Below, piece by piece: positions 15,428-22,395 of a DNA stretch of 27,215 bases. Source of the DNA: an uncultured Pseudomonadota bacterium (GTDB taxonomy: Bacteria > Pseudomonadota > Alphaproteobacteria > RF32 > CAG-239); NCBI GenBank assembly GCA_902796625.1, contig CADBPX010000071.1, forward strand, positions 1 to 27,215. Direction: 5' to 3'. The translations under genes and the position numbers were made by a program. Below the pieces are notes generated by a model. It worked only from the letters and a program-made list of their open reading frames with translations, did not search any database and was not told the origin of the DNA. Positions within the stretch are counted from its first letter, which is position 1. Every line of letters begins with the position of its first letter.

Positions 15428-15670
15428 CTATTTTTCATATCTTCCCAACACACTGCTTTCCCTGACAACTACCAAATTGTCTTGCGGCAGTTCCAATTCA
15501 TCGAATCGATGGAAAATAATATGATCACCGACCGCCACTTCTGACACATTCGGCCCGATATCTTGCACGACTCCTTGATTGCGAATCGTTAAATCTTCGG
15601 GCAAAAACAGCGGCGAATCCGGCTTTTTATCCAATAAAACAATAATTCTATCGTTAACTGCGTGTAACAT
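15428..15670 (-). CDS. Phage-encoded GroES-like co-chaperonin
   Basis: An 80-residue protein with the Cpn10 pattern: MLHAVNDRIIVLLDKK at the start (compare the family's PL.DRV.V), then a mobile-loop region with PDSPLFLPEDL, then QGVVQDIGPNVSEVAVGDHI, then IFHRFDELEL. The end, LVVVRESSVLGRY, corresponds to the family's V.SE.DILA. GroES caps the GroEL chamber; phage versions such as T4 gp31 let GroEL fold the capsid protein. It is shorter than host GroES (about 95 residues), mainly in the mobile loop and dome. The open frame reaches 15712, but I place the start at 15670, where AGAAAGGA precedes the ATG and the protein pattern begins. It is the first late gene, just before the portal. Confidence 0.85.
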   Translation of the reverse strand: MLHAVNDRIIVLLDKKPDSPLFLPEDLTIRNQGVVQDIGPNVSEVAVGDHIIFHRFDELELPQDNLVVVRESSVLGRYEK

Positions 15671-15690
15671 GGTTAATCCTTTCTTAAAAA

Positions 15691-15719
15691 AAAGAGATTG
15701 ATCAACAATCAATCTCTTT
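15691..15719 (-). terminator. Strong terminator in the leader of the late genes
   Basis: A perfect 12-bp stem, AAAGAGATTGAT (15691-15702) with ATCAATCTCTTT (15708-15719), and a 5-nt loop. On the minus strand it continues into a run of eight T (including the end of the stem). It lies 20 bp upstream of the GroES-like start and about 45-70 bp downstream of the predicted late promoter. It would therefore stop leader transcripts before the structural genes unless an antiterminator acts. Confidence 0.85.
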
Positions 15720-15763
15720 AATTTCTGCGTTTTTTATTATCCCTTTTATCCACTCTAATATTT

Positions 15764-15792
15764 TTCTTACAAAATTAGTGACCAAATGTCAA
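15764..15792 (-). promoter_or_regulatory. Predicted late promoter of the phage block
   Basis: On the minus strand TTGACA (15787-15792) is a perfect -35 box and lies 17 bp from TAAGAA (15764-15769), a moderate -10. The -35 overlaps the stop codon of the 160-residue regulator gene. Transcription from here would pass a short leader, then meet the strong terminator at 15691-15719 before the GroES-like gene. Confidence 0.45.
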
Positions 15793-16271
15793 GAACTTTT
15801 TTTATTTTTTTGTAAATAATGCTTTATGAGGCGATTTAAACCCATATTTAACAATGACTTATGAAGATATACACAATGCTTGTTAATTAGGCTCTGCGGC
15901 GGAACAGTTTCGTCCCCCTTTAGCTCCTTATTTTCAATACAAACCAAACGGACATCTGGCCAAAACTCAGCCGGAATTGACTTAGCAGCCTCTAAATATC
16001 GATTCCGATAAAACAACGCCTCATCTCGCCCCAAATGATTCGTCGAAGCAATATTTTCCCGACTTAAATCAATTGATTTAACATCATTATAATCTCCCAG
16101 ATAAAAGTCTCTGGCCAGCCATTCGCCTACGCGCTTTCGGTCTTGTGCGCAAAAATCACTGTTGGGCATATCCAACCATCCTTTGCGCAAATACTTTTCT
16201 AAAACACTTTCATTTTGCGAACTTAACTCTTTTGCTTCTTTGCTTTTTTTTGTTGTTTTTTTCTCTGTCAT
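15789..16271 (-). CDS. Putative phage late-gene regulator (antiterminator-like by position)
   Basis: A 160-residue, Lys-rich protein (MTEKKTTKKSKEAKELSSQN at the start, QKNKKSS at the end), first gene of the minus-strand block. The centre, CAQDRKRVGEWLARDFYLGD, and the end, LLNMGLNRLIKHYLQKN, recall the R.....L..D....L and LAL.RL..HY pattern of DUF6456-like alphaproteobacterial proteins, which contain a C-terminal helix-turn-helix-like part. That likeness is weak and from memory. It is driven by the divergent switch promoter and has a near-perfect Shine-Dalgarno (AAGGAGGT). A promoter and strong terminator directly follow it, the arrangement of lambda Q. An RinA/ArpU-type activator or a packaging factor are the alternatives. 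Confidence 0.45.
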   Translation of the reverse strand: MTEKKTTKKSKEAKELSSQNESVLEKYLRKGWLDMPNSDFCAQDRKRVGEWLARDFYLGDYNDVKSIDLSRENIASTNHLGRDEALFYRNRYLEAAKSIPAEFWPDVRLVCIENKELKGDETVPPQSLINKHCVYLHKSLLNMGLNRLIKHYLQKNKKSS

Positions 16272-16289
16272 ATTTACCTCCTTGGCCTA

Positions 16290-16318
16290 TTAATATAAGA
16301 TTATTATTATTTAGTCAA
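16290..16318 (-). promoter_or_regulatory. Predicted early/lytic promoter of the minus-strand block
   Basis: On the minus strand TTGACT (16313-16318) and TATTAA (16290-16295) are 17 bp apart and lie 19-47 bp before the regulator start. The first operator-like site (16292-16308) covers the -10 and spacer, so repressor binding should block it. Confidence 0.55.
16292..16308. promoter_or_regulatory. Operator-like site 1 of the repressor switch
   Basis: AATATAAGATTATTATT shares its first 12 bases, AATATAAGATTA except for one late difference, with site 2 and has an imperfect matching right arm. Its centre is 47 bp from that of site 2. It overlaps the lytic promoter. Confidence 0.5.
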
Positions 16319-16333
16319 CAAGAAAAATATCGT

Positions 16334-16362
16334 TTTACAATATAAGATTTATATTATATAAT
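16334..16362 (+). promoter_or_regulatory. Predicted repressor promoter
   Basis: TTTACA (16334-16339) and a perfect TATAAT (16357-16362) with a 17-bp spacer, 19 bp before the repressor ATG. The spacer holds operator-like site 2, implying self-regulation by the repressor. Confidence 0.7.
16339..16355. promoter_or_regulatory. Operator-like site 2 of the repressor switch
   Basis: A 17-bp inverted repeat: AATATAA, a 3-bp centre GAT, then TTATATT. The arms are perfect 7-bp mirror images. It fills the spacer of the repressor promoter. The half-site AATATAAGAT is shared with site 1. Confidence 0.6.
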
Positions 16363-16380
16363 GTCCATCAGAGGTGCAAA

Positions 16381-16824
16381 ATGGAAAACACAGAAGAAAT
16401 CAGAAAAAAAATCGCTCGATTGATCAATGAACGTGGCTTGAATTATGCGCAAGTTTCGTTGGCTATCGGTAAAAATATCGCTTACATCCAACAATTCATC
16501 AAAAACGGTTCTCCGCGTCGTCTCGGCGAAATAGAACGTCATAAACTGGCTCAGATATTGAAGGTTGATGAGCAAGAACTGACTGATTTGCCTCTGATGA
16601 TTGCTTCCGGCGGCAAGGGTAATGTTAATGCCAATATACTCAGCCTAATTATTGAACATGTCGAAAATTGGCTGGTTTACCGCAAAGCAACTCTTTCACC
16701 GCATGATAAGGCCGAATTAATTAAACTGATTTATATGCGAATCGGCACCGAATCCATGGATACAGCCTTAGAAAAGGTTAAAGATTTCATCGAAATTTAC
16801 GATGAATTACGCAAAGTGAACTAA
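16381..16824 (+). CDS. CI-like phage repressor (XRE-type helix-turn-helix)
   Basis: A 147-residue regulator. The N-terminal 70 residues form a lambda-repressor-like DNA-binding domain: RKKIARLINERGLNYAQVSL, then AIGKNIAYIQQFIKNGSPRR (recognition helix region), then LGEIERHKLAQILKVDEQEL. The C-terminal half, LSLIIEHVENWLVYRKATLS and the helices after it, probably serves for dimerisation. It lacks the Ser-Lys peptidase domain of LexA-type repressors, so RecA-triggered self-cleavage is not expected; induction must use another route such as an antirepressor or protein contact. It is divergent from the regulator gene with two operator-like sites between them. AGAGGTG precedes the ATG. A similar HTH plus helical-tail form is common in alphaproteobacterial prophages. 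Confidence 0.8.
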   Translation: MENTEEIRKKIARLINERGLNYAQVSLAIGKNIAYIQQFIKNGSPRRLGEIERHKLAQILKVDEQELTDLPLMIASGGKGNVNANILSLIIEHVENWLVYRKATLSPHDKAELIKLIYMRIGTESMDTALEKVKDFIEIYDELRKVN

Positions 16825-16831
16825 TCTTAAC

Positions 16832-16843
16832 TGTGTGCACACA
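16832..16843. promoter_or_regulatory. 12-bp perfect palindrome between repressor and small membrane gene
   Basis: TGTGTGCACACA is a perfect palindrome located 8 bp after the repressor stop and 2 bp before the next ATG, where a ribosome-binding site would normally be. It may be a protein-binding site or a small hairpin controlling translation of the next gene. Function unknown. Confidence 0.3.
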
Positions 16844-16845
16844 TC

Positions 16846-17121
16846 ATGGATCATCAGAATAACATTCAAGATATCGATTCGGCGATTCAAAGTATTTTGT
16901 CACGAATAACTCCGGTTAATGATAATTTACCGCAAACAGAGAAGCGTTTGTTTGATGGGGAAACAAACGGCTTGCTGAAAAGTAAAGAATATTTCGCTAA
17001 ACCTTATGAAAACTGCATCAGAATCGAGGGAAATCACAATATCATTATCTCATCGAGCATAATTCCGCTGGCTCTGTTCTTTTTATCGCTGTTAACTCTG
17101 ATTTCGACAATTAATAACTAA
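16846..17121 (+). CDS. Small tail-anchored membrane protein, co-transcribed with the repressor
   Basis: A 91-residue protein with a polar N-terminal 65 residues and one hydrophobic C-terminal segment (IIPLALFFLSLLTLISTI, about residues 71-88), so it is probably anchored by its C-terminus with the rest in the cytoplasm. I do not recognise it. It follows the repressor by 21 bp on the same strand and so should be made during lysogeny. No Shine-Dalgarno is visible before the ATG, which makes the start less certain. A lysogen-expressed membrane protein beside a repressor suggests immunity or superinfection exclusion, by analogy only. Its stop is 5 bp from the priA stop on the other strand. Confidence 0.55.
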   Translation: MDHQNNIQDIDSAIQSILSRITPVNDNLPQTEKRLFDGETNGLLKSKEYFAKPYENCIRIEGNHNIIISSSIIPLALFFLSLLTLISTINN

Positions 17122-17126
17122 CAGCT

Positions 17127-19304
17127 TTACATAAATGAATATGGATCAATATCTATTTCAACGCGAACATTGGCGGGAATATTGACCATTTTCAGCCACT
17201 CTTGCAATACGCGCTGAATATTTATCTGCCGTGCTGTTTTTAGTAACAGGCGATAACGATATTTATCACGTAACATAAACAGCGGAGCCGGTGCCGGCCC
17301 TAAAACCGAAATAAAATCGGTATGCGGAGCACTGCGCCCCAAATCTGTGGCAACACGCGAAGCAGCTTGTTGCTTTGCTGATGATACAATTATAGCCGCC
17401 AGTTTTCCATAGGGCGGATAATGGAGCAAACGCCGCGATTTCTTTTCAAAATCCATAAAAATATCGCGATTATTCTGCAATAATGCTTTCAACACATTAT
17501 TGTCAGGATAAGTTGTCTGCACATACACAACACCGCTCTTATCGCCCCGGCCGGCACGGCCGGCTACTTGCGACAACAATTGGTAAGTTTGTTCCGCGGC
17601 ACGTAAGTCACTGCCCATCAGTCCCAAATCGGCGTCAACAATTCCGACCAAGGTTAAATTCGGAAAATGGTGTCCTTTGGCAATAATTTGCGTACCAACC
17701 AATATATCAATCTCGTGACGCTCCATTTTTTCAATTATCTGCGACACAGCGGCAAAAGAAGTGGCATTATCACTTGATAAAATTCCGACTTTTGCATTAG
17801 GAAAACGCATAATTGCTTCCTCAGCCACTCGTTCCACCCCCGGACCGCAAGCGGTTAAGCCGTCTTTTGAACCGCAATGCGGACAAACCGAAGGAATTTC
17901 ATCAAAATAGCCGCAGTGATGGCAAAGTAACTTATGCGAACTTTTATGCTCCGTCAGCCATGAACTGCAACTCGGACATTCCATCCGATGCCCGCAATCG
18001 CGACAAATCAGCAGTGGAGCATACCCTCTGCGATTTAGAAACAAAACAGATTGCTCTCCGCGATTAATGTTATCTTCCAATGCTTGAACCAAAGTCGGCG
18101 TCAACCATGAAACGCCCCACTCTCCTTTCTGCGGCTTATCTTTCTTTATATCGATAATCTTAATCTGGGGTAAAACCGCATTAGCAAACCGGCTTTGCAA
18201 GACAACGCGGTCATATTTACCGTCATCTACATTTGCTAAAGTTTCCAAATCCGGTGTAGCGGTCGACAGAATCAACGGAAAATGTTCAATCTTGGCCCGA
18301 ACCACTGCCATATCACGTCCCTGGTAATTAACGGCATCTTCCTGCTTAAAAGAATGATCGTGACTTTCATCAATTACAATTAATCCAAGATCGGTATACG
18401 GCAAAAACAGTGCTGAACGTGCCCCGATAACCACTTTAACCCGTCCTTCGATAATTGCCTTCCACGTTTGCGTTCTTTCACGCATACTAAGTCCGGAATG
18501 CCATACTGCCGGACGGACGCCAAATCGACGTTGGAAACGTCCGAGCCATTGTGCAGTTAAGGAAATTTCCGGAACCATAATCAAAACTTGTTTACCCTGT
18601 TCAATAGCTTGCGCTATTGCTTCAAAATAAACTTCCGTTTTACCGGAACCGGTAACCCCGTCTAACAACGTAACGGAAAATCCGTTACCGATTTTTTGGC
18701 ATAAAACCTGAGCTGCGGCCTTTTGCGGAGTCGTCAATGCAACTTTTTGATAATCGCCTACCGGATCTAAAAACTCGGTTTTATTTTCAATATAAATCGG
18801 CTTTAATACTTCAGCATCAATCAACGTCTTGATTACGCTCTGACTGACTCCGGCCCCTTGAGCAATTTCCTGACGAGTATAAGGAGCATGTTGTAATAAA
18901 TCCATCACCCTCCAGCGTGCATCAGAGTTTTTTAACTTTGCTTCAGCCAAAGTTTTTCCGGATAATGTATATAATGTTGTCATCGGAGACGGTTCAAAAA
19001 CGCTGCGCACACTCAAAACCATTTTCAAAACCGCTCCGCGCGGTGCCAGATTATATTGCGCAACCCAGTCAACAAATTCCAATAATTCTTTTTGCAGCGG
19101 CGGAAAGGCAAAAACTTTGCTTATCGGCTTAATTTTATCAGCGGAAATATCGGTACTTCCTGTCAAACTGCGAACTACGCCTATCTGTTTTTCCTTACCA
19201 AACGGAACTTCGACTATTTGCCCTAATGCCAAATTCTCATCCGTTTGATAATCAAACAGCTGATTAAACGGTAAAGTTAGAAGAACTCCGACCGTATGCA
19301 ACAT
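17127..19304 (-). CDS. priA: Primosomal replication helicase PriA
   Basis: A 725-residue superfamily 2 DNA helicase that restarts stalled replication forks by loading the replicative helicase at D-loops. The N-terminal DNA-binding domain comes first (GVLLTLPFNQLFDYQ). Then Walker A GVTGSGKT (216-223), the DESH box (312-315), and a zinc-binding insertion with eight Cys (434, 437, 443, 446, 461, 464, 474, 477). Later helicase motifs include IDILVGTQIIAKGHHFPN and QLLSQVAGRAGRG. All expected parts are present at normal length. It begins directly after the stop codon of the mazG-like gene (TAA-ATG) and has AGGGG as ribosome-binding site, so it is in one operon with mutS. No terminator is visible between its stop and the phage element. 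Confidence 0.95.
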   Translation of the reverse strand: MLHTVGVLLTLPFNQLFDYQTDENLALGQIVEVPFGKEKQIGVVRSLTGSTDISADKIKPISKVFAFPPLQKELLEFVDWVAQYNLAPRGAVLKMVLSVRSVFEPSPMTTLYTLSGKTLAEAKLKNSDARWRVMDLLQHAPYTRQEIAQGAGVSQSVIKTLIDAEVLKPIYIENKTEFLDPVGDYQKVALTTPQKAAAQVLCQKIGNGFSVTLLDGVTGSGKTEVYFEAIAQAIEQGKQVLIMVPEISLTAQWLGRFQRRFGVRPAVWHSGLSMRERTQTWKAIIEGRVKVVIGARSALFLPYTDLGLIVIDESHDHSFKQEDAVNYQGRDMAVVRAKIEHFPLILSTATPDLETLANVDDGKYDRVVLQSRFANAVLPQIKIIDIKKDKPQKGEWGVSWLTPTLVQALEDNINRGEQSVLFLNRRGYAPLLICRDCGHRMECPSCSSWLTEHKSSHKLLCHHCGYFDEIPSVCPHCGSKDGLTACGPGVERVAEEAIMRFPNAKVGILSSDNATSFAAVSQIIEKMERHEIDILVGTQIIAKGHHFPNLTLVGIVDADLGLMGSDLRAAEQTYQLLSQVAGRAGRGDKSGVVYVQTTYPDNNVLKALLQNNRDIFMDFEKKSRRLLHYPPYGKLAAIIVSSAKQQAASRVATDLGRSAPHTDFISVLGPAPAPLFMLRDKYRYRLLLKTARQINIQRVLQEWLKMVNIPANVRVEIDIDPYSFM

Positions 19305-19709
19305 TTAAGCCCCTTTTTTTTCGACCATATAGGCCTCAGAAAAACCGTGAGGATGACGTTTTTTTAATTTATCAATGTTGCGATTTATAATTTCTTCAAA
19401 CGGAACATCTAAAGCCAGCGCAGTTAAAAACAAATACCAACAGACATCACCCAATTCTTTAATAAACAAATCCTTGGTTTCAGCGTTATATTCAAGATTA
19501 TGATATTTTATTTTTTTCCACACATCGGCAACTTCTCCGGCCTCACCGGCTAATCCGGCAATTGCATTATCCAAGCGTGAAAAATTGCCGTTAAGTTTTT
19601 GTGATAACTCGTGCACCCTGCCGATAAACAGTTCATCATCCTTAGAAATTGCCGAAGTTACCGAATCAACAAAGCGGCTGTAATATTTAAAATATTCTTT
19701 TTCTTCCAT
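19305..19709 (-). CDS. MazG-like nucleotide pyrophosphohydrolase
   Basis: A 134-residue all-alpha NTP pyrophosphatase-like protein. The metal-binding pattern is visible as LAGEAGEVADVWKKIKYH (about residues 50-67) and later IKELGDVCWYLFLTALAL (about 83-100), the E..E and E..D pairs that bind Mg2+ in MazG-type enzymes. Single-domain MazG-like proteins remove non-canonical or excess nucleoside triphosphates. It lies between mutS (1-bp gap) and priA (0-bp gap), all on the minus strand. A nucleotide-pool cleaner in one operon with mismatch repair and fork restart fits a genome-maintenance unit. Substrate is not predictable from sequence. Confidence 0.8.
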   Translation of the reverse strand: MEEKEYFKYYSRFVDSVTSAISKDDELFIGRVHELSQKLNGNFSRLDNAIAGLAGEAGEVADVWKKIKYHNLEYNAETKDLFIKELGDVCWYLFLTALALDVPFEEIINRNIDKLKKRHPHGFSEAYMVEKKGA

Positions 19710-19710
19710 T

Positions 19711-22395
19711 TTATTCCTCGTTTAACAGTTCTTTCAAATCATAGATTTTTTGTAATGCTTCACGTGCCGTTAATTCATCGGGATTAATTTGTCGCAAAGC
19801 TTCGGCTATATGAGAATAATCCGCAACATTGGTCGTTTCTTCACGATAACTGAACAGAGGCAATTCATCTATTCTTTTTATCGAATCTTTGCAAAGATTC
19901 TCTTTTTCGATGGTACGCAAAATCTGATCGGCACGTTTAATCACAGCCGGCGGCAATCCGGCCAATTTAGCCACATGAATTCCGTATGAACGATCAACTG
20001 AACCTTCAACAACTTCGTGCATAAAAATGACCTGATCCTTAAATTCTTTGGTTTTCATACAGTGAAGTGACAGTGCCGGCAAATTTTGCGCCTGAGCCAC
20101 CAACTCATGATAGTGAGTAGCAAAAAGAGCGCGACATTTATTAGTATTATGCAAATACTCAACCACCGCCCAAGCTATTGATAAACCGTCAAAAGTTGCC
20201 GTACCCCGCCCAATTTCATCTAATATTACAAACGAACGACTATCGGAACGGTTTAAAATAGCCGCTGTTTCAATCATCTCGACCATAAAAGTCGATCGTC
20301 CGCGGGACAAATCATCAGAAGCACCAACCCGTGAAAACACCTTATTTATAATTCCGATACGAGCAGATTTTGCCGGAACATAGCACCCCATCTGAGCTAA
20401 AATGGCAATAATGGCATTCTGCCGCAAAAATGTAGACTTTCCGGCCATATTCGGTCCGGTCATCAGCCAAATACGATTATTTTCACCATTGAGCCGGCAA
20501 TCATTACTGACAAAACTTCCGTTTTTATCGACTTGCAAAGCACATTCAACAATCGGATGCCGTCCTTCAATTACTTCAAAATCAGTACTTTCATCGAGCA
20601 GCGGACGACAATAATTTTTTTCAACAGCCAATTCGGCAACAGATGCTGCCACATCTATTTGCGCCAGCGCCTGAGCATCACGAATAATATCATCAGCTTC
20701 GGCCAAAACATCTGAAGTTAAAGAATCAAAAATCTCTATTTCCGTTTGCAGAGCTCTTTCAGTAGCACTTCGGATATTGTTTTCTAATTCAGTCAGCTCA
20801 ACGGTGGTAAAACGTGCAGCATTCAATACTGATTGTCGATGGATAAAAAGCGGGTTGCTTAGAAGCTGGGTTGTATATTTATTAGACACTTCAACATAGT
20901 AACCTATCAGATTATTATTGCGAATTTTCAGACCGTCAATACCGGTTTCTTTAAGATATTTTTCTTCTAAATCACGAATATATAATTTTCCCCGATCACG
21001 CAAATCACGCTGAGCATCTAATGTTGCATTATAGCCTTTTTTTATAATGCCTCCGTCGCGCACATGCGCCGGTAGCTCGCTTTCTTCATCATCTTCAGAT
21101 ACGATAGCGCGGCTTAAATTATTCACCAACTGCAAGTGCTGACCGATTTTATTCAATATATCGGTAATTGCCGACGGCATATTTTCATTGACCAGATCTT
21201 TATCTTCACAATTATAAATCATATTTTTAAGGTGAGGCAAAGCTTGCAAAACCAACAAAACAGCATACAAATCCCGTGGCTTTTGTTGTCCGGAGCTCAG
21301 CCTAGAAATAGAGCGTTCGGCATCGGGAATACTCTTCATAAATTCACGCAAGCGGTTACGTAAATCTTCATGTTTTATGAAAAATTCTATTGCATCGTAA
21401 CGCTCATTAATTGTTTTAATATCAAGAAGCGGGTTCATCAGCTGAGACCGCAATCGGCGCCCTCCGGCAGCAGTCACCGTTCGATCAATAATCGAAATCA
21501 GCGTTGTCCCCTTCATTCCTTCAATCAGATCAAGATTGGCCCGAGTTGATCCGTCAATTTCCATATATTTTCCGGTCAAAACTTTTGACGGAGCCGAAAT
21601 TCGCGGCATAAGACTTTTTTGAGTATTTCGCACATAATCCAGAATAATTCCGGCGCTGATAACTTCTGCTTTGCTGAAAAAACCGAAAGCGTCAAGAGTT
21701 TCTACCTGATAAAATTCGGTTAAATTTTTAACTGCGCTGTCATATTTAAAACGTGCTTGCGGCAAAACGGATAATTTTTCTTTATATTCATTAAAAAGAT
21801 GAAATAAATCAGGTTTTTGTAATAATTCATTGGAAACTAATATTTCTCCCGGTTCCAATCGCATTAAAACACTTCGTAAATCTGCCACTTCAGTTTCCGG
21901 CCGATAACCGATCTCTTGCGTATAAAATTCACCGGTAGACATATCAAGCCAAGCAAAACCGAAACTTTTTCCATTCTGTACAGCGCAAAACAGGTAGTTA
22001 TTGCGACTGGCATTCAAAAGGCAATCTTCCGTTATAGTTCCGGCTGTCACCAGACGAACAACCTCACGCTGAACAATCGACCCTGCTCCTCTTTTTTTAG
22101 CTTCTTTAGGATCTTCAATTTGTTCGCAAATTGCAACTTTATAACCTTTATCGATCAAGCGAGCCAAATAATTTTCATACGCATGAAACGGCACTCCGCA
22201 CATCGGAATATCGACATTGTCAATTTTTCCCCTTTTGGTCAGAGTAATATTCAGCGCTTTTGAAGCTACTAAAGCATCATCAAAAAACAACTCATAAAAA
22301 TCGCCCATTCGATAAAAAATCAAATATTCCGAATATTCTTTTTTTATTTCTAACAGGCGCGCCATCGCCGGCGATACTTTTTTTTCTGTATTCAT
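19711..22395 (-). CDS. mutS: DNA mismatch repair protein MutS
   Basis: An 894-residue mismatch recognition protein of normal length. The N-terminal mismatch-binding domain has GDFYELF (31-37) with the Phe-x-Glu pair that inserts at mispairs. The C-terminal ATPase carries Walker A GPNMAGKS (647-654), Walker B and signature DEIGRGTATFDG (from 726), and FATHYHEL (about 758-765). It ends in a helical dimer-tetramer region. MutS dimers slide on DNA and recruit MutL; no mutL is in the window. It heads the mutS-mazG-priA operon. I see no good Shine-Dalgarno before the ATG at 22395; the next in-frame Met (residue 11) also fits the family's usual start PAMARLLEIK, so the true start may be internal. 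Confidence 0.97.
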   Translation of the reverse strand: MNTEKKVSPAMARLLEIKKEYSEYLIFYRMGDFYELFFDDALVASKALNITLTKRGKIDNVDIPMCGVPFHAYENYLARLIDKGYKVAICEQIEDPKEAKKRGAGSIVQREVVRLVTAGTITEDCLLNASRNNYLFCAVQNGKSFGFAWLDMSTGEFYTQEIGYRPETEVADLRSVLMRLEPGEILVSNELLQKPDLFHLFNEYKEKLSVLPQARFKYDSAVKNLTEFYQVETLDAFGFFSKAEVISAGIILDYVRNTQKSLMPRISAPSKVLTGKYMEIDGSTRANLDLIEGMKGTTLISIIDRTVTAAGGRRLRSQLMNPLLDIKTINERYDAIEFFIKHEDLRNRLREFMKSIPDAERSISRLSSGQQKPRDLYAVLLVLQALPHLKNMIYNCEDKDLVNENMPSAITDILNKIGQHLQLVNNLSRAIVSEDDEESELPAHVRDGGIIKKGYNATLDAQRDLRDRGKLYIRDLEEKYLKETGIDGLKIRNNNLIGYYVEVSNKYTTQLLSNPLFIHRQSVLNAARFTTVELTELENNIRSATERALQTEIEIFDSLTSDVLAEADDIIRDAQALAQIDVAASVAELAVEKNYCRPLLDESTDFEVIEGRHPIVECALQVDKNGSFVSNDCRLNGENNRIWLMTGPNMAGKSTFLRQNAIIAILAQMGCYVPAKSARIGIINKVFSRVGASDDLSRGRSTFMVEMIETAAILNRSDSRSFVILDEIGRGTATFDGLSIAWAVVEYLHNTNKCRALFATHYHELVAQAQNLPALSLHCMKTKEFKDQVIFMHEVVEGSVDRSYGIHVAKLAGLPPAVIKRADQILRTIEKENLCKDSIKRIDELPLFSYREETTNVADYSHIAEALRQINPDELTAREALQKIYDLKELLNEE

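Larger units (their letters stand above)
2034..17121. mobile_element. Compact podovirus-like prophage or GTA-like element without integrase
   Basis: A 15-kb block of phage genes lies between the ABC exporter and priA. It holds packaging (small and large terminase), head (portal, scaffold, capsid), short-tail (gp4-like adaptor, nozzle, fibre) and lysis (holin, SleB hydrolase, L,D-transpeptidase-like) genes, plus a GroES-like chaperonin, a putative late regulator and a divergent CI-like repressor. The P22-like adaptor plus nozzle pair, with no tape measure, sheath or tail-tube gene, indicates a short-tailed virion. No integrase, excisionase, replication, recombination or nucleotide metabolism gene is present. 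I found no convincing direct repeats at the edges. The left limit is set at the final terminator and the right limit at the last phage-type ORF, so exact ends are uncertain. Confidence 0.85.
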
